A stretch of 64,000 nt of DNA, from the NCBI GenBank assembly GCA_023425865.1, contig JAFABV010000056.1, positions 1-64,000 on the forward strand, given 5' to 3'. The position numbers and the translations under genes are program-made. The notes under the pieces are model-generated. The model was not told the DNA's origin, made no database searches, and saw only the letters and a program-made list of their open reading frames with translations. Shown here one piece after another: positions 41,501-49,578 of this stretch. Positions within the stretch are counted from its first letter, which is position 1; every line of letters begins with the position of its first letter. This stretch comes from Bacteroidota bacterium (GTDB lineage Bacteria > Bacteroidota > Bacteroidia > Bacteroidales > Bacteroidaceae).

Positions 41501-44077
41501 AGCGAGGCCCTGTGCCTGTATGGCTACTTGTCGTACAGGAGCCTCACCGAGCGTCCGCTCGATTTCTCGCATTTCGATGAGTCGATGTTCGACTTCTCCA
41601 TACCACAGTTCTTCGCTTCACGCGCCGCTGCCACGAACGAAGTAGTAATTATAGGCTATGGCGCGGTGAAGAGAAAGAGTTCGACTGCCGTCGGCAGCAT
41701 AAATATAAGAGGCAACGCTGAAATGGCCGAAGATGCTTTGGTGCTGAAAGAAACCGTGCCCCTTGATGCGCCTGAGACGACGGAGGCGAAAGCCCAACAG
41801 GAAAGCGTACAGATGCGCGAGAACCTCAACGAGACGGCCTTCTTCTATCCCGCGCTCACCACCGACAAGGAGGGCAATGTGGGCATCAGGTTCACCTTGC
41901 CCGAGAGTGTCACCACCTGGCGCTTTATGGGACTGGCCCACGACAAGGCCATGAACTACGGCCTGATGACGGCAGAGGCTACCGCCTCGAAGACGGTAAT
42001 GGTGCAGCCCAACCTGCCCCGGTTCATCCGCATGGGTGACAAGGCACAGGTAAGCGCACGCATACACAACAACACTGACCGCAAGGTGAGCGGCACGGCC
42101 CGACTGCAGTTGCTGACACCTGCCGATGAGAAGATGGTGAGCGAATGGACAACGCCGTTTACAGTAGAGCCCAATCAGTCGACAAGCGTAAGCTTTGATA
42201 TTGACGCCGCCCAACTGTCGTTCCACGCCAGAGGCGAAAACCTGCTGGTGGCAAAGGTTATGGCCGTAGGCAAGGGATTCAGCGATGGCGAGCAGCATTA
42301 CCTTGCGCTGCTCCCCAACCGGGAATACGTCACGACAACAGTGCCCTTTACCCAGCATGAGCCTGGCGTGAAGACGATAGACCTGAGCAAGCTCTTCCCT
42401 ACCGACCAGCAAGGCAACAGGCTCACCATTGAGTACACCAACAACCCCGCATGGCTCATGGTACAGGCTTTGCCCACATTAGCCAACCCCAACAGCCAGG
42501 ACGCCGTATCTCTCGCCACTGCCATCTATGCCAACAGCATCGGCAGAAGCATTGTCAACGCTTCGCCGCAAATCGCGCAGACACTGAAGACATGGCAACA
42601 GGAAACGGGCAACCAGACCTCGCTGATGAGCAGTCTGCAGACCAACGAGGAACTAAAGACCATGGTGCTGAGCGAGACCCCATGGGTGGCGAATGCCAAG
42701 AACGAGGCCGACCAGAAGCAACTGCTGCTCAGTATGCTCGATAAAAACACCATCGACTACCGTCTCAGCAGCTTTACCAGCCAGTTGTCGGCCCTGCAGA
42801 ATGCCGACGGTTCGTTCAGTTGGTGGCCGCAGATGCCCGGCAGCAGCTATATCACCATGTCGGTGGTGAAGATGCTGACGCGGCTGAACAGCATGCTGGG
42901 CGAACAGCCTGAGACTAAGAATGTGTTGCAGGCGGCCTTTGAGTGCCTCGACAAAGAGGTGGCCAAGGAAGTGACGGAAATGAGGAGGTTGGAGAAGAAA
43001 AACGCCAAGAAGCTGGCTCCCAGCGAGCTGGCCTGCAACTATCTCTATGCCAACGCGCTGGCAGGAAGGAAAAAGACCGCAGACATCACTTACTTGGTGA
43101 ACCTGTTGGAGGCTATGCCCACCGAACTGACCATTTATGGCAAGGCAGGCTCGGCCGTGATCCTCAGCCAGTATGGCAAGACCAAGAAAGCCGAGGAATA
43201 CTTGCAGAGCATCAACGAATACACGGTTTACCAAGAGGAAATGGGCCGATACTACGACACCAAACGCGCGCAGTACAGCTGGTTCGACTATCGCATTCCT
43301 ACCCAGGTGGCAGCCATAGAGGCCATGAAGGCCTTGACACCCGACAACCGGAAGACCATAGAGGAAATGCAGCGGTGGCTGCTTCAGGAAAAGCGCACAC
43401 AGGCGTGGGACACGCCGCTCAACGCTACCGACGCCATCTATGCCTTCTTGGCCGACGCCAATGGCAAGACCGACATGAGCAAGCTGGCCGCGCAGGAGCC
43501 CACTACCCTTGAGGTAGACGGCAAGACCGTTGACGTGCCAGCGTCTACCGCGGGCTTGGGCTATATCAAGACCACACTGCCCACGGCCAAGGCTACGACG
43601 CTGAAGGCAGAGAAGACCAGCACCGGGACATCGTGGGGAGCCGTGTACGCGCAGTTCTGGCAGAAGGCTACCGACGTGGCCGATGCCTCTTCAGGACTGA
43701 AGGTGAAGCGCGAACTGGTAGCGGCCAACGGCAATACCGACGTGAACACATGGAAGGTGGGCGATAAGGTGAAGGTGAGAATCACCATCACGGCCGACCG
43801 CGACTATGACTTTGTGCAGGTGCAGGACAAGCGTGCCGCCTGCATGGAGCCGGTGACACAGCTCAGCGGGTACCGCTACGGCTATTACTGTGCGCCGCAA
43901 GACAATGTGACCAACTATTATTTTGACCGCTTGGCCAAGGGTGTGCATGTCATCGAGACGGCTTACTATCTTGACCGTACAGGCGAATATGCCACTGGAA
44001 TATGTACGGCACAGTGTGCCTACAGTCCGGCCTTCTCGGCCCGCGAGGCGGCCAGCATCATTAAGGTAGGCAAGTAA
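38570..44077 (+). CDS. Alpha-2-macroglobulin family protein with SusC-like TonB-box segment
   Basis: 1835 residues; the ATG at 38570 starts a signal peptide (KKLAFILTLLLMPVMMFA). An N-terminal helical region of about 270 residues is followed by macroglobulin-like beta domains: the MG-type TDRSIYRPGQTVHVSGLL near residue 500, then further domains, the bait-like linker, and the A2M domain with TAFFYPALTTDKEGNVGIRFTLPESVTTWRF (about 1085-1115), then an alpha/alpha toroid (LPTLANPNSQDAVSL onward). The thioester motif (GCxEQ/CLEQ) is absent, so it cannot trap proteases covalently. At residues 1024-1045 is EVVIIGYGAVKRKSS, which is the TonB-box/plug signature of SusC receptors. Likely envelope-associated, protective or structural. 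It is followed 39 bp later by a DUF1573 gene. Confidence 0.88.
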   Translation: MKKLAFILTLLLMPVMMFADSYTTLWKQVTDAQAKDLPRTQMEVLNQIANKAARDKAYGHLLKAQLMLAAVNTQISPDSTDVEISRIEQKEQQAKDVVLKAVYDAVLGKLYAYKSEEAKSKNWYAKAMANPAMLAQHKCIEYKPAIIEGVDSKVFNDDLLHVIGILAEDYNTMTEYYKAKGYRGAACMSAIQGLLKTCTDQRREANKSKYLLQIDTLMQQYGDLLEAGELAIARYQYLATATDVTVEDRVNYINYALAHWGAWPRMNILRNAMSDLQQPSFIINVGDNMMLPNKPRKIFINNLRNISTLNVNIYKVNVKGDIKLDPSDKDDYARLAKVMTPTPVQTLTRRYVGLPAWKEIGDSLTIDPLPVGVYLVEASTDNNSIEPRRNLLRVSNLYMMYEALPDNRMRIAVVNATTGKAVPGAHVRVTLNPYDKKSDTELLLTDKNGEADYSFNKRMPRSIWVYTDDDTACREYRANNNYYYWDGKQKETRLNIFTDRSIYRPGQTVHVSGLLYQVNHDLLTSETLNQRSVPLTLMDVNGKIVDTKTLTTDDFGKVSTEFSLPQSGLTGRYDIVSTTEGVVGSVTFQVEQYKRPTFQVEFDKYDKTYQLGDTVTLRGVAKSYAGVPVRGGKVSYTVERRRSIWWRYSGSDFNVTMLTDSATTDDNGAFEVKMPMLYPEDVDTNRPFYYTMHVSAKVTDMAGETHEGTASIPLSNRTSMLTSDLPARSVREELKTMKFTRQNVAGESIPGKVSYRFDQEPWRTAQANENIALDNKLTPGRHQLVAICEDDTLKQEVIVFNLNDKHPVIETHDWYYLSATQFAEGKPVYLQYGSSDEITQVYYTLLAGNKVIERGTKVLNNEVATRKLTYKKDYGDGITVTMAWVKDGKLYHHSAQITRPQPDRELKMQWKTFRDKLTPGQKEEWTLSIVDPQGKPAQAQLMATLYDKSLDAIMPHQWRFNQNYYNSLPSTQWTGIRSEALCLYGYLSYRSLTERPLDFSHFDESMFDFSIPQFFASRAAATNEVVIIGYGAVKRKSSTAVGSINIRGNAEMAEDALVLKETVPLDAPETTEAKAQQESVQMRENLNETAFFYPALTTDKEGNVGIRFTLPESVTTWRFMGLAHDKAMNYGLMTAEATASKTVMVQPNLPRFIRMGDKAQVSARIHNNTDRKVSGTARLQLLTPADEKMVSEWTTPFTVEPNQSTSVSFDIDAAQLSFHARGENLLVAKVMAVGKGFSDGEQHYLALLPNREYVTTTVPFTQHEPGVKTIDLSKLFPTDQQGNRLTIEYTNNPAWLMVQALPTLANPNSQDAVSLATAIYANSIGRSIVNASPQIAQTLKTWQQETGNQTSLMSSLQTNEELKTMVLSETPWVANAKNEADQKQLLLSMLDKNTIDYRLSSFTSQLSALQNADGSFSWWPQMPGSSYITMSVVKMLTRLNSMLGEQPETKNVLQAAFECLDKEVAKEVTEMRRLEKKNAKKLAPSELACNYLYANALAGRKKTADITYLVNLLEAMPTELTIYGKAGSAVILSQYGKTKKAEEYLQSINEYTVYQEEMGRYYDTKRAQYSWFDYRIPTQVAAIEAMKALTPDNRKTIEEMQRWLLQEKRTQAWDTPLNATDAIYAFLADANGKTDMSKLAAQEPTTLEVDGKTVDVPASTAGLGYIKTTLPTAKATTLKAEKTSTGTSWGAVYAQFWQKATDVADASSGLKVKRELVAANGNTDVNTWKVGDKVKVRITITADRDYDFVQVQDKRAACMEPVTQLSGYRYGYYCAPQDNVTNYYFDRLAKGVHVIETAYYLDRTGEYATGICTAQCAYSPAFSAREAASIIKVGK

Positions 44078-44116
44078 CGGTTGCCGTGAAAGGAGGGATA
44101 ACAGCGTAAAGAACAA

Positions 44117-45205
44117 ATGAAAAAAAATGCAGTAATCGCAGTCGCCCTGCTGGCTGCCGCCTCTATGCAGGTGGCAGCCCAGGAGATTGCAACGGAAAGT
44201 AAAGTGATAGATTGCGGACAGGTGCGCTATCGGCATCCTGTTACCGCGGAGTTTGCAATGAAAAACAAGGGCACGGCGCCCTTGATCATCAAGGAGGTGC
44301 GCACCAGTTGCGGATGCACCCAGGTGGCATATCCCCAGCAACCCATAGCCCCGGGACAGACGTTCATCGTGAAGACCACCTATGACGCCAAGACAATGGG
44401 GCATTTCGACAAAAAAATCGGTATATACAGCAATGGTGCCCAAGAGCCGATGGTGCTGTCCATACATGGCAAAGTGGTGGAAGAGGTGGAGGACTTCGTT
44501 GGCGACTATCCTTATACGCTTGGTTACTTGCAGGCCGACCGCAACAATATTGAGTTTGATAACGTAAATCGTGGCGACCGCCCGACGATGGTGCTGCATC
44601 TGAAAAACAATACCGACCAGGTGGCTGAGCCAGTAATCATGCATCTGCCCAATTATCTCAGGGCTCAGGTATCGCCCACCAAACTGGCTCCTGGCCACAG
44701 CGGTAAGGCTACCATCATGCTCGACTCTGAGCGACTACGCGACTTGGGTATGACCCAAACGTCAATCTATCTGGGCATGTTTCCCGGTGACAAGGTGGCG
44801 CCGGAAAAGGAAATAACCGTGACCGCCATCGCCCTACCCGACTTTGAGCACCTTACCGACGCGCAAAGGGCACAAGCGCCCAAGATGCGCTTGTCTGAAG
44901 CCAGCTTGGAGTTAGGCGGCTTTGACGGTAAGACCAAGAAGAAGGGGGAAATTACCATTACGAACGAGGGCAAGAGCCATCTGGTCATCCGGTCGCTTCA
45001 AATGCTCACCGCCGGACTTGAGGTGTCGCTCAACAAGACAACCATCGCGCCCGGAGAATCCGCTAAACTTAAAATAACGGCATTGGCACAAGGACTGAAA
45101 ACCGCGCGTTCAAAACCTCGTGTACTCATGATTACCAATGACCCCGAAAACACGAAGGTGATGATTAATGTAAACATATCTGTGGGAAAAGAGACGAGCA
45201 GATAA
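44117..45205 (+). CDS. Secreted DUF1573 protein
   Basis: 362 residues; signal peptide 1-22 (AVALLAAASMQVAAQ). Two or three Ig-like beta-sandwich domains of the DUF1573/ASH type. The first contains the hallmark TSCGCTQ following VRYRHPVTAEFAMKNKGTAPLIIKEV. The second is centred on IEFDNVNRGDRPTMVLHLKN, and the third on GEITITNEGKSHLVIRSL. The function of this very common Bacteroidetes family is unknown. The gene follows the macroglobulin by 39 bp, probably in one transcript, which may indicate a joint envelope role. No terminator is visible after it. Confidence 0.88.
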   Translation: MKKNAVIAVALLAAASMQVAAQEIATESKVIDCGQVRYRHPVTAEFAMKNKGTAPLIIKEVRTSCGCTQVAYPQQPIAPGQTFIVKTTYDAKTMGHFDKKIGIYSNGAQEPMVLSIHGKVVEEVEDFVGDYPYTLGYLQADRNNIEFDNVNRGDRPTMVLHLKNNTDQVAEPVIMHLPNYLRAQVSPTKLAPGHSGKATIMLDSERLRDLGMTQTSIYLGMFPGDKVAPEKEITVTAIALPDFEHLTDAQRAQAPKMRLSEASLELGGFDGKTKKKGEITITNEGKSHLVIRSLQMLTAGLEVSLNKTTIAPGESAKLKITALAQGLKTARSKPRVLMITNDPENTKVMINVNISVGKETSR

Positions 45206-45313
45206 GAGAGAAGAAACTGGAAAGGAGAAAGATAAGGAAACAATGGATATGAGTATTGCAACCTTATAACGGATGCAAATATCCACGAATGTTAAATCAT
45301 AAATATAAACAAC

Positions 45314-46174
45314 ATGGATATTCAGATAGAAATCGATAGCGGCAGTGGTTTCTGCTTCGGTGTAACCACCGCCATAAAAAAAGCCGAAGAGGAGCTGGCA
45401 GCAGGCAAGACGCTATACTGCTTAGGCGATATTGTGCACAATGGCATGGAGGTAGACCGCCTGCACAAGCACGGGTTGGTAACCATCAACCATGACGACC
45501 TCGAGCAACTGCATGACGTGAAAGTGCTGTTGCGTGCGCATGGCGAACCGCCCGAAACCTATGAACTGGCGAAAAAAAACAACATTGAAATCATCGACGC
45601 CACTTGCCCTGTGGTGCTGGCCTTGCAGCGACGCATCAAAAAGCAGTATGACGGCAATCCCAACGCGCAAACGGTGATATTCGGTAAAAACGGCCATGCG
45701 GAGGTGTTGGGCTTGGTAGGACAGACACATTCTGAGGCCATCGTCGTGGAGAATGTGGAAGATGTGAAGCGTCTCGACTTCCAGCGTGACATCTACCTTT
45801 ACTCGCAGACAACCAAAAGTCTTGATGAGTTTAACCGTATCATAGCGTATATCAAGGAGCACATCGCGCCGACGGCAACGTTCCGGAGTTTTGACACCAT
45901 CTGCCGGCAGGTGGCCAACCGGATGCCTAACATCAAAGAATTTGCGTCGAGGCACGACCTGATATTATTTGTGAGCGGACATAAGAGTTCTAACGGTAAG
46001 GTTCTTTTCAATGTATGCAAGTCTGTTAATCCCAACAGCTATTTGATTGAACGGGCGGAGGAAATCGACTACGACTGGTTGAAAGATGTGAAGACGATCG
46101 GTATATGCGGAGCCACAAGTACGCCAAAATGGCTGATGGAGGAATGTAGGGACGCGATACTAAGCCATCACTAA
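45314..46174 (+). CDS. ispH: 4-hydroxy-3-methylbut-2-enyl diphosphate reductase
   Basis: Last step of the MEP isoprenoid pathway, giving IPP and DMAPP. 286 residues, normal length. The three iron-sulfur cysteines are at C14 (SGFCFGV), C97 (DATCPVV) and C196 (DTICRQVANRM). The substrate-binding HNG, AHGE and late SNGKVLFNVC and GATSTPKWLMEE segments are present, though the usual SSNS form is altered to KSSNGKV. Cytoplasmic. It stands alone between the DUF1573 gene and a strong terminator; it supplies building blocks for the prenyl synthase at 33.5 kb. Confidence 0.95.
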   Translation: MDIQIEIDSGSGFCFGVTTAIKKAEEELAAGKTLYCLGDIVHNGMEVDRLHKHGLVTINHDDLEQLHDVKVLLRAHGEPPETYELAKKNNIEIIDATCPVVLALQRRIKKQYDGNPNAQTVIFGKNGHAEVLGLVGQTHSEAIVVENVEDVKRLDFQRDIYLYSQTTKSLDEFNRIIAYIKEHIAPTATFRSFDTICRQVANRMPNIKEFASRHDLILFVSGHKSSNGKVLFNVCKSVNPNSYLIERAEEIDYDWLKDVKTIGICGATSTPKWLMEECRDAILSHH

Positions 46175-46197
46175 ACCTTTAATCAACAACAGAATGC

Positions 46198-46244
46198 GCC
46201 GGAACGGGCTTTCTCTAAGAGAAGCTTGTTCCGGCTTTTATTTT
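46198..46244 (+). terminator. Intrinsic terminator after ispH
   Basis: GCCGGAAC + GGGCTTTCTC pairs with GAGAAGCTT + GTTCCGGC (one bulge) and is followed by TTTTATTTT. Confidence 0.88.
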
Positions 46245-46327
46245 GTGTCAATATGTCACCCTGAGCGTTTTGGGCACGTCATTTGACCCTAAGCGGTTAG
46301 AAACAAAATATAAGAAAGGAGTCTGAT

Positions 46328-48916
46328 ATGACATTCGACAAATTTACCATCAAGGCACAAGAGGCCGTGCAGGAGGCCGTTAACACGGCCCAGCAGAATA
46401 GACAACAGACCATCGAGCCGGTGCATCTGTTTCAAGGCATCATGCAGAAAGGGCGTGACGTGACCCAGTATGTATTTCAGAAGTTGGGCGTGAATGCCCA
46501 ACAGATAGAGAAACTTATTCAGCAGGAGTTGCAACACCTGCCACGCGTGGAGGGCGGGCAACCTTATTTCTCCAACGACAGCAATAAAGTACTTGAGCAG
46601 ACCGTCAAGAATGCGCAGCAATTTGGCGACGAGTTTGTTTCGGTGGAACCCATGTTGCTGGCTCTCTTACAGGTCAACTCCACGGTCAGTCGTATCCTAA
46701 AGGATGCGGGATGTGACGAGAAGGCCATGCAGAAAGCCATCGACGAACTGCGACAAGGCCAGAATGTGCAGAGCCAGAGCGGCGACGAGAACTACCAGGC
46801 ACTGTCTAAATACGCCAAAAACCTGGTGGATGACGCGCGCAAGGGGAAGCTCGACCCGGTAATAGGCCGTGACGAGGAGATACGGCGTGTGCTGCAGATC
46901 CTCTCCCGCCGTACCAAGAACAACCCTATATTAATAGGTGAACCGGGCACGGGTAAGACGGCCATCGTTGAGGGATTGGCCGAACGTATCGTGCGGGGTG
47001 ATGTACCCGAGAATCTGAAGAACAAGCAGTTGTATTCGCTCGATATGGGTGCGCTGGTGGCAGGAGCAAAATACAAAGGTGAGTTTGAGGAGCGCCTGAA
47101 GAGCGTAATCAAGGAGGTGACCCATGCAGAGGGCAATATCATTCTCTTCATCGACGAGATACACACCCTTGTGGGTGCCGGTGGCGGTGAGGGTGCCATG
47201 GATGCGGCCAATATCCTGAAGCCGGCCTTGGCCCGTGGCGAACTGCGTGCCATCGGCGCGACAACGCTCAACGAATACCAGAAGTATTTCGAGAAGGACA
47301 AGGCTCTCGAACGTCGGTTCCAAACCGTATTGGTGGAAGAGCCCGACGAGGTAGACGCTATCTCTATTCTCAGGGGACTGAAGGAACGCTACGAGAATCA
47401 CCATAAGGTAAGAATACAGGACGATGCCTGTATCGCCGCCGTGCAGCTCTCTGAGCGATATATCTCTGACCGTTTCCTGCCTGACAAGGCCATCGACCTG
47501 ATGGATGAGGCCGCCGCCAAGTTGCGTATGGAGCGTGACTCGGTGCCCGAAGACCTCGACGAGATCACCCGCCGCTTGAAGCAACTCGAAATAGAACGGG
47601 AGGCCATCAAGCGTGAGAATGATGAGGACAAGATCAAACAGCTCGACAAAGACATCGCCGACCTGAAGGACCAGGAGAAACAATTCCGTGCCAAATGGGA
47701 AACCGAGAAGGGACTGGTGAACAAGATTCAGCAGGACAAGCAGGAAATGGAGAATCTTAAGTTTGAGGCTGAGCGTGCCGAGCGCGAAGGCAACTATGGC
47801 AGGGTGGCTGAAATACGCTATGGCAAACTGCAACAGCTGCAAGACGACATCGACAGTATCCAACTGCAGTTAGTGGCGACACAGGGAGGTGCGGCCATGA
47901 TACGCGAAGAGGTGACGGCCGACGACATCGCCGAGGTGGTGAGTCGATGGACCGGTATCCCGGTGAGTCGTATGTTGCAGAGCGAGCGCGAGAAACTGCT
48001 TCACCTCGAAGCGGAGTTGCACCAGCGCGTCATCGGACAGGACGAGGCCATACAGGCTGTGGCCGACGCCGTGCGTCGCAGCCGTGCCGGCCTGCAGGAT
48101 CCCAAGAAACCTATCGCCTCGTTCATCTTCCTCGGCACGACAGGTACTGGTAAGACAGAGCTGGCCAAGGCCTTGGCAGAGTATCTCTTCAACGACGAGA
48201 ACATGATGACCCGTATCGACATGAGCGAGTATCAAGAGAAATATAGTGTGTCGCGACTCATCGGCGCGCCCCCGGGATATGTGGGATACGACGAGGGTGG
48301 ACAGCTCACGGAGGCTGTCAGGCGCAAGCCCTACAGCGTGGTGCTCTTCGACGAGATCGAGAAAGCCCATCCGGATGTGTTCAACATCTTGCTTCAGGTG
48401 CTCGACGATGGCAGGTTGACCGACAACAAGGGGCGCACGGTGAACTTCAAGAACACCATCATCATCATGACCTCCAACCTCGGCAGTCAGTACATCCAGG
48501 AGCGGTTTGCCGATCTCAACGACTACAACCGAAACGAGGTTATCGACGACACGCGTAAGAACGTGATGGAGATGCTCAAGAAGACCATCCGTCCAGAGTT
48601 CCTCAACCGTATCGACGACATCATCATGTTCCTGCCCCTCACCCGCAACCAGATTGCCAAAGTGGTTACTCTGCAGATGCAACGCGTGCGCCAGATGCTC
48701 GAGCCTCAGGGCTTCAACCTGCAGTGGACACCCGACGCCATCGACTGGCTGGCAGGTGTGGGCTACGATCCGGAGTTCGGTGCCCGTCCTGTGAAGCGCG
48801 CCATACAGGAGCATGTGCTGAACGAGTTGTCGAAGAAGTTGCTGGCGGAAGTGGTTTTACGCGAAAAGCCCATCATCATTGATGCCGACAGTCAAGGGCT
48901 GTTGTTCAAAAACTAA
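46328..48916 (+). CDS. clpB: ATP-dependent disaggregase ClpB
   Basis: Hexameric Hsp100 that resolves protein aggregates with DnaK. 862 residues, normal length. N-domain MTFDKFTIKAQEAVQEA; first AAA module with Walker A GEPGTGKT (204-211) and ILFIDEIHTLVGAG; coiled-coil middle domain of about 400-530 with heptad-rich KQLEIEREAIKRENDED; second AAA module with Walker A GTTGTGKT (603-610), VVLFDEIEKAHPDVFN and the pore loop GYVGYDEGG. A purine-rich AAAGGAG sits 7 bp before the ATG, one of the few clear Shine-Dalgarno sites in this window. No HrcA/CIRCE element is seen upstream. Confidence 0.97.
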   Translation: MTFDKFTIKAQEAVQEAVNTAQQNRQQTIEPVHLFQGIMQKGRDVTQYVFQKLGVNAQQIEKLIQQELQHLPRVEGGQPYFSNDSNKVLEQTVKNAQQFGDEFVSVEPMLLALLQVNSTVSRILKDAGCDEKAMQKAIDELRQGQNVQSQSGDENYQALSKYAKNLVDDARKGKLDPVIGRDEEIRRVLQILSRRTKNNPILIGEPGTGKTAIVEGLAERIVRGDVPENLKNKQLYSLDMGALVAGAKYKGEFEERLKSVIKEVTHAEGNIILFIDEIHTLVGAGGGEGAMDAANILKPALARGELRAIGATTLNEYQKYFEKDKALERRFQTVLVEEPDEVDAISILRGLKERYENHHKVRIQDDACIAAVQLSERYISDRFLPDKAIDLMDEAAAKLRMERDSVPEDLDEITRRLKQLEIEREAIKRENDEDKIKQLDKDIADLKDQEKQFRAKWETEKGLVNKIQQDKQEMENLKFEAERAEREGNYGRVAEIRYGKLQQLQDDIDSIQLQLVATQGGAAMIREEVTADDIAEVVSRWTGIPVSRMLQSEREKLLHLEAELHQRVIGQDEAIQAVADAVRRSRAGLQDPKKPIASFIFLGTTGTGKTELAKALAEYLFNDENMMTRIDMSEYQEKYSVSRLIGAPPGYVGYDEGGQLTEAVRRKPYSVVLFDEIEKAHPDVFNILLQVLDDGRLTDNKGRTVNFKNTIIIMTSNLGSQYIQERFADLNDYNRNEVIDDTRKNVMEMLKKTIRPEFLNRIDDIIMFLPLTRNQIAKVVTLQMQRVRQMLEPQGFNLQWTPDAIDWLAGVGYDPEFGARPVKRAIQEHVLNELSKKLLAEVVLREKPIIIDADSQGLLFKN

Positions 48917-48981
48917 TGCCCTTGCTGCAACTTCATCAGCACCGTTTGCGTCTAAATGAATATTCACCAAAACAATAGAAT

Positions 48982-49299
48982 ATGATACTATCAACCACTC
49001 CGACCATCGATGGCCGGAACATTCTTGAGTACAAAGGGATTGTCACCGGCGAGACCATCATCGGTGCCAACATGTTCAAAGACCTCTTCGCCGGCATCCG
49101 CGACATCGTGGGTGGAAGAGCCGGCGCCTATGAGAAGGTGCTGCGCGAGGCCAAAGACTCCTCGATGAACGAGATGATACAGCGCGCCTCACAGCTCGGA
49201 GCCAACGCCATCGTGGGCATCGACATCGACTATGAGACCATCGGCCAAAGCAACTCCATGCTCATGGTGGCCGTGAGTGGAACGGCAGTAGTGCTTTAA
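48982..49299 (+). CDS. YbjQ/UPF0145 family protein
   Basis: 105 residues with the whole family pattern: STTPTIDGRNILEYKGIVTGE, GANMFKDLFAGIRDIVGGRAGAYE, AREAKDSSMNEM-like central helix, and GANAIVGIDIDYETIG. Members form pentameric or larger beta-rich rings and are sometimes called putative heavy-metal-binding; their role is not established. It lies 65 bp after clpB, on the same strand, without a terminator between them. Confidence 0.93.
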   Translation: MILSTTPTIDGRNILEYKGIVTGETIIGANMFKDLFAGIRDIVGGRAGAYEKVLREAKDSSMNEMIQRASQLGANAIVGIDIDYETIGQSNSMLMVAVSGTAVVL

Positions 49300-49366
49300 C
49301 GTAACATAAAAGCGAATTTATTGCCGATAATATTTCTGGAATAATCACATAAAAACGAGTGGATTA

Positions 49367-49398
49367 TTTGGAGATATCAAATACTTTGTATATCTTTG
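49367..49398 (+). promoter_or_regulatory. Promoter of the candidate small RNA
   Basis: TTTG (49367-49370), 20-bp spacer, TATCTTTG (49391-49398): a full consensus match with transcript start expected near 49403. Confidence 0.8.
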
Positions 49399-49402
49399 CG
49401 AA

Positions 49403-49520
49403 ATGAAGCCGTGCTCTTGCGAGAGTGGGCAAAACAAATAAGATTAGTTTTTTAGTGGTTAATTTAGTTTTAGTAAGTATTAAAGAAGGGAACATGTCGT
49501 GAGATAAGTTCCCTTTTTTT
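49403..49520 (+). ncRNA. Candidate small RNA, about 118 nt
   Basis: Bounded by a full promoter and an intrinsic terminator. The 5' part folds as CTCT-TGCG-AGAG inside a GCC/GGC clamp; the middle is U/A-rich and unstructured (GATTAGTTTTTTAGTGG); the 3' end is the GGGAAC/GTTCCC terminator with seven T residues. It contains no good open frame. It could be a free small RNA, possibly the Bacteroidales 6S-like class, or a leader with an attenuator for the hydrolase gene at 49579. The presence of another -7 box (TACATTTG, 49565-49572) after the terminator favours an independent RNA. Confidence 0.6.
49486..49520 (+). terminator. Intrinsic terminator of the candidate small RNA
   Basis: AAGGGAAC (49486-49493) and GTTCCCTT (49508-49515) pair around a 14-nt loop that can itself pair (TGTCG/GAGATA region), followed by a T-run to 49520. 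Confidence 0.88.
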
Positions 49521-49578
49521 GTCTATGCTCAAAGACTACCCACGCACCTAAACGTGTAAAAAAGTACATTTGATAGAT

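Noticed and set aside
47870..48814. Minus-strand open frame of 314 codons within clpB
   Set aside because: Complement of the second AAA module of ClpB; a GC-driven shadow.
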